Below are positions 22,221 through 28,145 of a DNA stretch of 28,145 nt, piece after piece. This DNA is from Bacteroidales bacterium UBA1204. Its GTDB lineage: Bacteria; Bacteroidota; Bacteroidia; Bacteroidales; F082. The translations under genes were made by a program, and so were the position numbers. The notes beneath the pieces were generated by a model. It did no database searches, was not told where the DNA came from, and was given only the letters and a program-made list of their open reading frames with translations. The stretch covers positions 3,703-31,847 of the forward strand of contig DBXU01000168.1 in assembly GCA_002310075.1 (NCBI GenBank), written 5' to 3'. How positions within the stretch are numbered: the first letter of the stretch is position 1; each line of letters starts with the position of its first letter.

Positions 22221-23817
22221 ACACGCCAAACTGTTGCTGTGGGAAGGGCTGGTTCAACGAGGCAGCGATGCCTAAAGCCAAAATCTTCCTTGTGTCTATC
22301 GGATCGATGATGCCATCGTCCCATAGCCGTGCGGTACTATAAAACGCTGAGCCTTCATAGTCATATTTGGCCAGAATCTCTTTCTTCAGCTGGGCGATTT
22401 CGTCTTTAGGCACTTCAAGGCCTTTGTATTTGTATTGGTCTTCCTTGACAGTGGCCAACACGCTGGCAGCCTGCTCACCACCCATAACGGAAATCTTGGC
22501 GTTAGGCCACATGAAGAGCAACCTCGGGCTGTAGGCACGTCCTGCCATACCGTAGTTACCGGCACCGAACGAGCCACCAAAGATAACCGTAAACTTAGGC
22601 ACATTGGCATTAGAGACAGCATGCACCATTTTTGCGCCGTCTTTGGCGATACCCCCCTGCTCGTATTGCTTGCCCACCATGAAGCCTGTTATGTTTTGCA
22701 AGAACACCAAGGGAATGTTGCGCTGGCAGCATAACTCGATGAAATGGGTAGCTTTTAAGGCTGATTCCGAGAACAACACACCGTAGTTGGCGATGATTCC
22801 AACAGGAAATCCCATCAAGTGGGCAAAGCCGCAAACGATGGTAGTTGCATAGCGTGACTTAAACTCTTGGAAACGGCTGCCATCGACAAGGCGAGCGATG
22901 ATTTCCCTCGGGTCGACGAGCTTGTGGAAGTCAATAGGCGCGAGACCGTAGAGGTCGTGCGGATCATACAAAGGAGCTTCCACGGGTAATATATCCAGTT
23001 TCTGGCGGTGGGACTTCTCCAAGGTCTTGAATATGTTGCGGCAAATCTGCAAGGCATGCTGGTCGTTTTCGGCCAAGTGATCGGCAACACCCGACACGGA
23101 GGTATGCATCTCGCCACCACCTAGTTCTTCAGCAGTAACCACCTCGCCCGTAGCAGCCTTTACCAAGGGCGGTCCACCAAGGTAAATCGTGCCTTGGTTG
23201 CGCACGATAATGGTCTCATCACTCATGGCAGGAACGTAAGCGCCACCAGCGGTACACATACCCATCACGATGGCAATCTGCGGGATGCCCATGGCCGACA
23301 TGCGTGCTTGATTATAGAAGAAACGGCCAAAGTGGTCACGATCGGGGAAGACTGTATCCTGTTCTGGCAGGAAAGCGCCACCACTGTCGACCATATAGAC
23401 GCAAGGCAGATGGTTTTCCATGGCAATTTCCTGAGCACGAAGGTGTTTCTTCACCGTGTACTGCATATAAGTGCCTCCTTTTACAGTGGCATCATTGGCC
23501 ACGATGACCGCCTCACGACCTTGGATGACACCAATGCCAGTGATGATGCCAGCCGAAGGAAAGTCGTTGTTATAGGTGCCATAAGCAGCCATTGGCGACA
23601 GTTCCAAAAACGGGGTGTTCGGGTCAATGAGCAAGTCGATGCGTTCACGGGCGAGCAGCTTGTTGCGTTTCTTGTGTTTGGCCACAGCAGCCTCGCCCCC
23701 ACCCTGCATGGAAGCCGACATTGCCTCACGATATTGCGCCATCAAGGCGAGGAAGTTTTTCTCGTTCTGCTTGAACTCCTCGGAATCAGTGCGTATGTTG
23801 GATTTCAGTACTTGCAT
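22210..23817 (-). CDS. Biotin-dependent acyl-CoA carboxyltransferase, MccB-like
   Basis: 535 residues from the ATG at 23817; the frame extends upstream to 23868 but that crosses the promoter core. It belongs to the carboxyltransferase beta family: [17 protein letters not shown] near the start, then [40 protein letters not shown] and [18 protein letters not shown] in the N-terminal crotonase-like half, and [40 protein letters not shown] and [20 protein letters not shown] in the C-terminal half. These last segments match methylcrotonoyl-CoA carboxylase beta better than propionyl-CoA carboxylase. It takes CO2 from carboxybiotin and adds it to an acyl-CoA, probably in leucine breakdown. No biotin carboxylase or biotin-carrier gene lies next to it in this window, so its partner must be elsewhere. 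It has its own promoter core. Confidence 0.88.
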   Translation of the reverse strand: MQVLKSNIRTDSEEFKQNEKNFLALMAQYREAMSASMQGGGEAAVAKHKKRNKLLARERIDLLIDPNTPFLELSPMAAYGTYNNDFPSAGIITGIGVIQGREAVIVANDATVKGGTYMQYTVKKHLRAQEIAMENHLPCVYMVDSGGAFLPEQDTVFPDRDHFGRFFYNQARMSAMGIPQIAIVMGMCTAGGAYVPAMSDETIIVRNQGTIYLGGPPLVKAATGEVVTAEELGGGEMHTSVSGVADHLAENDQHALQICRNIFKTLEKSHRQKLDILPVEAPLYDPHDLYGLAPIDFHKLVDPREIIARLVDGSRFQEFKSRYATTIVCGFAHLMGFPVGIIANYGVLFSESALKATHFIELCCQRNIPLVFLQNITGFMVGKQYEQGGIAKDGAKMVHAVSNANVPKFTVIFGGSFGAGNYGMAGRAYSPRLLFMWPNAKISVMGGEQAASVLATVKEDQYKYKGLEVPKDEIAQLKKEILAKYDYEGSAFYSTARLWDDGIIDPIDTRKILALGIAASLNQPFPQQQFGVFRM

Positions 23818-23837
23818 TTCCCATAGGTTTGAAAGTA

Positions 23838-23845
23838 CAAAAATA
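23838..23845 (-). promoter_or_regulatory. -7 promoter core for the carboxyltransferase gene
   Basis: TATTTTTG on the minus strand fits TAnnTTTG, 20 bases before the ATG at 23817; this supports the shorter start. Confidence 0.55.
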
Positions 23846-23876
23846 GAAATTTTTCCACTACGCCGCATAAATTGTT

Positions 23877-23884
23877 TATCTTTG
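23877..23884 (+). promoter_or_regulatory. -7 promoter core for the ftsX operon
   Basis: TATCTTTG fits TAnnTTTG, 44 bases before the ftsX ATG. It lies divergent to the carboxyltransferase promoter, which is about 30 bases away. Confidence 0.6.
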
Positions 23885-23928
23885 CCGTTTCATAATAAGA
23901 TGAAATCGTAAGATTCGACGAAGTCAAT

Positions 23929-24807
23929 ATGTCAGAAAAGAGTTCAAGCAAACGCCGCGTGGCAGGATCCTACTTTATGTCGCTGATGAGTATCGCTTTG
24001 GTACTCTTCCTGTTAGGTGTATTCGCCCTTCTCATCATGCATGCCAAAAAGCTCTCCAACCACCTTAAGGAAAACATCGGTTTTGAGATTGTGATGAACA
24101 GCAACGTAAAGGAAGCCAATATCTTACACTTGCAAAAAGAACTCGACGCCATGCCTGCCGTCAAGTCGACGGAATACATCACCAAAGAAGAAGCCATACG
24201 CCGCCTCAGCGAAGACCTTGGCGAAGACTTCCTCCAATGGCTCGGCAACGAGGAGAACCCTCTCCTCCCTTCCATCGACGTTCGTTTCAACGCCGCTTGG
24301 GCCAATAACGACAGCCTCAACGTGATTGAATCGCAACTGCTTGGCAATGCCGACATCAAGGAGGTTTACTATCAGAAGTCACTCGTCGACCTCATCAATC
24401 AAAATGTACGCCGCATTGGGTTTGCGCTGATGATTGCCAGCATCATCCTTCTTATCATCGCTGTCACCTTGATTCGAAATACCATACGCCTTAGCATATA
24501 TTCCAAACGTTTCCTTGTTCGCAGCATGCAACTTGTAGGTGCCACAGCCTCCTATATCCGTAGGCCTTTTATCAAAAGTGGTATTTCTCAAGGCTTTTTC
24601 GGAGCGTTGTTGGCGGATGCTTTCCTTGCCTTATTACTCTACGGCCTTAACAAACGAATTCCTGAGATGTCAGCCATTCAGGACTACAAGATAATCATCG
24701 GCATTTTCATTGGGATCATCATCCTAGGCATTCTGCTCGGAGGTCTTTCCACCCACTCAGCCCTTAGGAAATACCTCAACGCTGATGTCGATCGACTGTA
24801 TGCATAG
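23929..24807 (+). CDS. ftsX: FtsX, cell-division ABC-type permease
   Basis: 292 residues with the FtsX layout: a cytoplasmic start, one membrane segment (about 17-37, SLMSIALVLFLLGVFALLIM), a periplasmic domain (about 38-160) carrying IGFEIVMNSNVKEANILHLQ and YITKEEAIRRL, and three C-terminal segments around 165-185, 220-238 and 250-275. FtsX with FtsE transmits the division signal across the membrane to cell-wall hydrolases. No ftsE is next to it in this window, unlike in proteobacteria where the two overlap, so the ATPase is presumably encoded elsewhere. It heads the run ftsX, DUF3098 gene, uppP, truB; the gap to the next gene is 58 bases with no promoter core. Confidence 0.92.
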   Translation: MSEKSSSKRRVAGSYFMSLMSIALVLFLLGVFALLIMHAKKLSNHLKENIGFEIVMNSNVKEANILHLQKELDAMPAVKSTEYITKEEAIRRLSEDLGEDFLQWLGNEENPLLPSIDVRFNAAWANNDSLNVIESQLLGNADIKEVYYQKSLVDLINQNVRRIGFALMIASIILLIIAVTLIRNTIRLSIYSKRFLVRSMQLVGATASYIRRPFIKSGISQGFFGALLADAFLALLLYGLNKRIPEMSAIQDYKIIIGIFIGIIILGILLGGLSTHSALRKYLNADVDRLYA

Positions 24808-24865
24808 AGACATCGAACCCATCGAAGGGCACGTATAAAAATCGAAAAACAAACAACATTATACC

Positions 24866-25135
24866 ATGGCAAAAGAAAAAAACAAAAAAGAAACCAACGA
24901 AATCTCTGACGAACAGAAGGTAATGCCTTTCGGAAAACAGAATTACATCATCGTCCTCATTGGCCTTGCCCTCATCGCAATTGGCTTCATCCTGATGATT
25001 GGTGGTGGCTCAAGCGACCCCGATGTCTTCAACGAAAAGATGTTTGACTTTCAACACCTGACCTTAGCTCCCATCTTGGTCTTGGCTGGCTTTGTGGTAG
25101 AGATCGTTGCAATCTTCTGGAGGAGCAAGAAATGA
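24866..25135 (+). CDS. DUF3098-family small membrane protein
   Basis: 89 residues. A charged start ([18 protein letters not shown]) leads to [20 protein letters not shown], the first membrane segment (about 28-47), the conserved [18 protein letters not shown] in the periplasmic turn, and a second segment (about 67-85, [19 protein letters not shown]) with a basic end RSKK. This is the two-segment pattern of DUF3098 proteins, which regularly sit between ftsX and uppP in Bacteroidetes. The role is unknown; the location suggests a link to division or the lipid carrier cycle. Its stop overlaps the uppP start in ATGA, so translation of the two is coupled. Confidence 0.9.
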   Translation: MAKEKNKKETNEISDEQKVMPFGKQNYIIVLIGLALIAIGFILMIGGGSSDPDVFNEKMFDFQHLTLAPILVLAGFVVEIVAIFWRSKK

Positions 25136-25953
25136 GTTGGTTACAAGCATTAATACTCGGCCTGCTTCAGGGCCTGACGGAATATCTTCCCGTCAGCAGC
25201 AGTGGACATCTGGCCATCGGCCAAGCCCTTTTTGGCCTTGACGACGGCTCTTCAAACCTCACGTTTACCGTATTGCTTCATGTGGCCACCGTGCTCAGCA
25301 CCTTAGTCATCCTCTGGAAGGAAATCGTGTGGATCTTCAAGGATTTGTTCGCCCGTCAGTCGTGGCGAACCTACCAAGGCCTCAACGACGGCACCAAATA
25401 TGCCATCAACATTCTCATCTCGATGATTCCAGTGGCTATCGTGGGCTTCTTCTTCAAGGACAAAGTGGAGGAAGTGTTTGGCTCGGGTCTCCTCATCGTG
25501 GGCATCATGCTCTTAGTGACAGCTACATTGCTTGCCTTTTCCTACTTTGCCAAACCGCGTCAGAAGGAAAACATCAGTGGTCTGCATGCCTTCATCATCG
25601 GTATTGCCCAGGCCTGCGCCGTTATGCCAGGTCTCTCTCGTTCTGGCTCAACCATCGCGACAGGCTTGTTGCTTGGCAACAAAAAGGAAAAGTTGGCCCA
25701 GTTTTCCTTCCTAATGGTCATTCCTCCCATCCTTGGCGAGGCATTGCTTGACATCAAGGACATCTTTGATGTCGGCTTCAGTCAAGCTATGAACGGCATC
25801 TCGCCTTTGGCTGCCATCGTAGGCTTCCTAGCCGCCTTCATCGCAGGCTGTTTCGCCTGCAAGTGGATGATCAACATCGTGAAGAAAGGTAAGCTGATTT
25901 GGTTTGCCGTCTATTGCGCCATCATCGGCCTCGTTGCCATAATCTTCGCCTGA
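25132..25953 (+). CDS. uppP: Undecaprenyl-diphosphatase (UppP/BacA)
   Basis: 273 residues with about eight membrane segments. The two active-site blocks are present: [15 protein letters not shown] (14-28, with Glu17 and the serine cluster) and PGLSRSGST (166-174, with Arg170). The enzyme removes a phosphate from undecaprenyl diphosphate on the outer side of the inner membrane, so the carrier can be reused for peptidoglycan and surface glycans; it also gives bacitracin tolerance. Length is usual for the family. It starts in the DUF3098 stop (ATGA) and its own stop overlaps the truB start by one base (TGATG), so the three genes are a tightly coupled unit. Confidence 0.96.
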   Translation: MSWLQALILGLLQGLTEYLPVSSSGHLAIGQALFGLDDGSSNLTFTVLLHVATVLSTLVILWKEIVWIFKDLFARQSWRTYQGLNDGTKYAINILISMIPVAIVGFFFKDKVEEVFGSGLLIVGIMLLVTATLLAFSYFAKPRQKENISGLHAFIIGIAQACAVMPGLSRSGSTIATGLLLGNKKEKLAQFSFLMVIPPILGEALLDIKDIFDVGFSQAMNGISPLAAIVGFLAAFIAGCFACKWMINIVKKGKLIWFAVYCAIIGLVAIIFA

Positions 25954-26690
25954 TGTTCAACTTCGAAGAAGGCGAGGTCATCCTCATCGACAAACCTTTG
26001 GACTGGACGTCGTTCGACACGGTCAACTTCATCCGTTCCTTGCTCAACCGTTGCTATGGCATCCGCAAGCTCAAGGTAGGACATGCCGGAACTTTGGACC
26101 CCTTGGCAACGGGTCTGCTCATATTGTGTACGGGCAAGATGACCAAACAAATCGATACATTTCAAGCGCAGGTGAAGACCTACACCGGGACGATTCTACT
26201 GGGACAAACCACACCAACCTTTGACTTGGAAAGCGAGCCCAACGCCTTCTTCCCCACGGATGGCATCACTCCAGAACAGATTGAAGCTGCCCGGCAACAA
26301 TTCCTCGGCGACCTCAAGCAATACCCACCTAAGTACTCCGCCATTAAAATCAAAGGAAAACGCGCCTTCGACTATGCCCGCTCCGACGAAGAAATCGAGC
26401 TGAAAGCCCGTGATGTCCGCATCGATGATTTCAAACTCAATCTCGACCGTTTCCCCGAACTCGACTTCGAGGTGACATGCAGCAAGGGCACCTACATACG
26501 TAGCCTCGCCAACGATTTCGGTAAGGCCTTGGGCAACGGCGCATGCCTCACCTCGCTTCGGCGCACCCGCATCGGCGACTTCAACGTAGAAGACGCCTGG
26601 CCATTGGAGAAACTGAGACAGCACATTGTTGACACAGGCGAGGCATTCAAGGAATGGAAGAGGCAACAAGAGGAAAATAAGCAGAAATAG
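25953..26690 (+). CDS. truB: tRNA pseudouridine(55) synthase TruB
   Basis: 245 residues from the ATG at 25953, which shares one base with the uppP stop; the longer frame start at 25899 lies inside uppP and gives a sequence unlike the family. Family motifs are GEVILIDKPLDWTSFDTVN (7-25), the catalytic block GHAGTLDPLATGLLI with Asp49, KQYPPKYSAIKIKGKRAFDY, and CSKGTYIRSLANDFG. The enzyme converts uridine 55 in the T-loop of tRNAs to pseudouridine. It is shorter than the E. coli protein (about 314), because the C-terminal PUA domain is mostly absent, as in many Bacteroidetes. It ends the ftsX-uppP run; queA downstream has its own promoter. Confidence 0.96.
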   Translation: MFNFEEGEVILIDKPLDWTSFDTVNFIRSLLNRCYGIRKLKVGHAGTLDPLATGLLILCTGKMTKQIDTFQAQVKTYTGTILLGQTTPTFDLESEPNAFFPTDGITPEQIEAARQQFLGDLKQYPPKYSAIKIKGKRAFDYARSDEEIELKARDVRIDDFKLNLDRFPELDFEVTCSKGTYIRSLANDFGKALGNGACLTSLRRTRIGDFNVEDAWPLEKLRQHIVDTGEAFKEWKRQQEENKQK

Positions 26691-26721
26691 TACTGGCAAT
26701 CAATGTATTAAGAAAAAAAAC

Positions 26722-26752
26722 TTGACAAAACTTTTGTCCTGCATTATCTTTG
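26722..26752 (+). promoter_or_regulatory. queA promoter containing a perfect palindrome
   Basis: TTG (26722-26724) and TATCTTTG (26745-26752) are exactly 20 bases apart, a good -33/-7 pair, 37 bases before the ATG. Between them lies GACAAAACTTTTGTC (26724-26738), a perfect 7-base inverted repeat around one C, touching the -33 element. A bound repressor there would block the promoter. Confidence 0.7.
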
Positions 26753-26788
26753 TGCCCTTTATAAAGAAAAATCAAAACTTAACATAGC

Positions 26789-27838
26789 ATGAAATTATCG
26801 CAGTTCAAATTCAACCTGCCCAGCGAATTGATCGCGCTCCATCCGATGCAAAACCGTGACGAAGCCCGTTTGATGGTTGTCGACAGAAAAACCGAGAAGA
26901 TTGAGCATTGCATCTTCAAGGACCTCATCAATTACGTCAAAGACGGCGACGTGTTTGTCATCAACAACACAAAAGTGTTTCCCGCCAAACTCTATGGTGA
27001 AAAGGAAAAGACAGGTGCCAAGATCGAAGTACTATTGCTTCGCGAACTTGACCCCGAAAGTCGTTTGTGGGACGTGCTTGTCGACCCAGCGCGCAAAATC
27101 CGTATCGGCAATAAATTGTATTTCGGAGAAGGCGACGAGCTGGTGGCAGAAGTCATCGACAACACCACATCGAGAGGAAGAACGCTGCGTTTCCTGTATG
27201 ACGGCACCTATGACGAATTCAAGAAAACACTGTCTTCATTAGGCCATACGCCCATCCCAAAAGAGCTCAACCGTGACGAAACGCCTGAAGATGCCGAAGA
27301 CTTCCAGACCATCTACGCCAAAGTGGAAGGTGCTGTTTCGGCTCCTACTGCTGGCATGCACTTCAGCAAGATCCTGATGAAACGCCTTGAAATCGTTGGC
27401 GCCTCCTTCGCCGAGCTGACTCTGCACCCTGGCATGGGCAACTTCCGCGACATCGAAGTGGAAGACCTCACCAAGCACAAGCCCGATTCGGAAGAGATGT
27501 ATATCGACGAGGAATGCTGTACTCTGGTCAACGAGGCCAACCAACGCCACAACAACGTGTTTGCCGTTGGCACCACTTCCTTGAAGGCGCTCGAAACCGC
27601 CATGACCATCAGCGGCAAGATCAAACCTTTTAAGGGCTGGACCAACAAATTCATCTTCCCGCCTTACACCTTCTCGGTCGCCAACTGCATGATCACCAAC
27701 TTCCACCTTCCCAAATCACCGATGATGATGGAAGTGGCAGCTTTCGCTGGTTACGATTTGCTGATGAAAGCCTACAAGGAAGCCATTGCCGAAAAGTATC
27801 GTTTCTTTACCTATGGTGACGCGATGCTGATTATCTAA
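26789..27838 (+). CDS. queA: QueA, S-adenosylmethionine:tRNA ribosyltransferase-isomerase
   Basis: 349 residues. It opens [20 protein letters not shown] with [11 protein letters not shown], and has [15 protein letters not shown] (56-70), APTAGMHF (185-192), [10 protein letters not shown] (211-220) and, near the end, [20 protein letters not shown], all QueA markers. The usual HVGxGTF motif is HPGMGNF here, with the glycines kept. The enzyme moves the ribosyl part of S-adenosylmethionine onto 7-aminomethyl-7-deazaguanine in tRNA to make epoxyqueuosine, the penultimate step of queuosine synthesis. It follows truB by 98 bases, behind its own promoter and palindrome, so it may be regulated apart from the uppP-truB unit. 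The 5' leader is about 30 bases, too short for a preQ1 riboswitch. Confidence 0.95.
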   Translation: MKLSQFKFNLPSELIALHPMQNRDEARLMVVDRKTEKIEHCIFKDLINYVKDGDVFVINNTKVFPAKLYGEKEKTGAKIEVLLLRELDPESRLWDVLVDPARKIRIGNKLYFGEGDELVAEVIDNTTSRGRTLRFLYDGTYDEFKKTLSSLGHTPIPKELNRDETPEDAEDFQTIYAKVEGAVSAPTAGMHFSKILMKRLEIVGASFAELTLHPGMGNFRDIEVEDLTKHKPDSEEMYIDEECCTLVNEANQRHNNVFAVGTTSLKALETAMTISGKIKPFKGWTNKFIFPPYTFSVANCMITNFHLPKSPMMMEVAAFAGYDLLMKAYKEAIAEKYRFFTYGDAMLII

Positions 27839-27879
27839 TTTTTAAGTATTAAATTCTGAATTTTAAATAGTTACCAATA

Positions 27880-28145
27880 ATGAACCAAGAAGATTTTTTC
27901 AAGAAGATAACCGCTCATGCGAAGGAATATGGCTTCATCTTCCCTTCGAGCGAGATTTATGACGGGTTGTCGGCTGTCTACGACTACGGCCAAAACGGCG
28001 TGGAACTGAAGAAGAACATCCGTGAATACTGGTGGAAGGCCATGGTACAGATGCACGAAAACATCGTCGGTATCGATGCTGCCATCTTCATGCACCCCAC
28101 CACTTGGAAGGCCTCAGGCCACGTCGACGCTTTCAACGACCCGCT
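27880..28145 (+). CDS. glyS: Glycyl-tRNA synthetase (alpha2 type), 5' part only
   Basis: The frame begins at the ATG at 27880 and stays open to the window edge, giving 88 residues. The sequence (DFFKKITAHAKEYGFIFPSS, then EIYDGLSAVYDYGQNGVELK, then NIREYWWKAMVQMHENIVGI, then DAAIFMHPTTWKASGHVDAF) is that of the N-terminal catalytic domain of the dimeric class II glycyl-tRNA synthetase found in eukaryotes, archaea and many bacteria, not the alpha2beta2 GlyQ/GlyS type. It charges glycine onto its tRNA. Only 41 bases separate it from queA and no promoter core is seen there, so it may be co-transcribed. Confidence 0.92.
   Translation, partial: MNQEDFFKKITAHAKEYGFIFPSSEIYDGLSAVYDYGQNGVELKKNIREYWWKAMVQMHENIVGIDAAIFMHPTTWKASGHVDAFNDP

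Noticed and set aside
26753..26788. preQ1 riboswitch ahead of queA
   Set aside because: The leader after the promoter is only about 30 bases and shows no C-rich loop or pseudoknot-like pairing; the palindrome lies upstream of the transcript start.

Overview
The window looks like chromosomal DNA of a member of the Bacteroidota, most likely order Bacteroidales. The evidence is the repeated Bacteroidetes-type promoter core (TAnnTTTG, sometimes with an upstream TTG/TTTG) ahead of most transcription units, the absence of strong Shine-Dalgarno sequences, a GldB-type lipoprotein, and the gene order FtsX, DUF3098, UppP, TruB, QueA. No phage, IS element, CRISPR array, rRNA or tRNA was seen. Gene density is high: no gene-free stretch exceeds about 135 bases.

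Layout: the left end (1-350, minus) is the 5' part of a secreted LamG-type protein. Then come comM (minus) with an unusual repeat-rich upstream region, a gldB-like lipoprotein gene, and cinA just upstream of it. Divergent from cinA is a nucleoside phosphorylase, followed by an OmpA-type porin that ends at a strong bidirectional terminator. NAD synthetase converges on this terminator; its N-terminal glutaminase domain has lost the catalytic cysteine. Two small outer-membrane beta-barrel genes converge on a second terminator (9309-9347).

From 18599 down to 10208 (minus) is an apparent five-gene envelope operon: AlgJ/DHHW-like protein, MBOAT O-acyltransferase, second AlgJ/DHHW-like protein, small lipoprotein, and a large AsmA-family protein. 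This is the best candidate for a little-described system: one MBOAT flanked by two related partner proteins, one with the Asp-x-His/Ser catalytic residues and one without the Asp, both carrying the same repeated helical tail. It probably O-acylates an exported glycan, but the substrate is not visible.

Divergent from that operon, a U32-family RNA hydroxylase-like gene (probably leaderless) and an ABC exporter form a unit whose end overlaps a biotin-dependent carboxyltransferase gene on the other strand. The right part is a plus-strand housekeeping run: ftsX, a DUF3098 membrane protein, uppP, truB (tightly coupled or overlapping), then queA behind its own promoter with a perfect palindrome inside it, and the start of glycyl-tRNA synthetase running off the edge. 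Cell division, lipid-carrier recycling and tRNA modification are thus neighbours.
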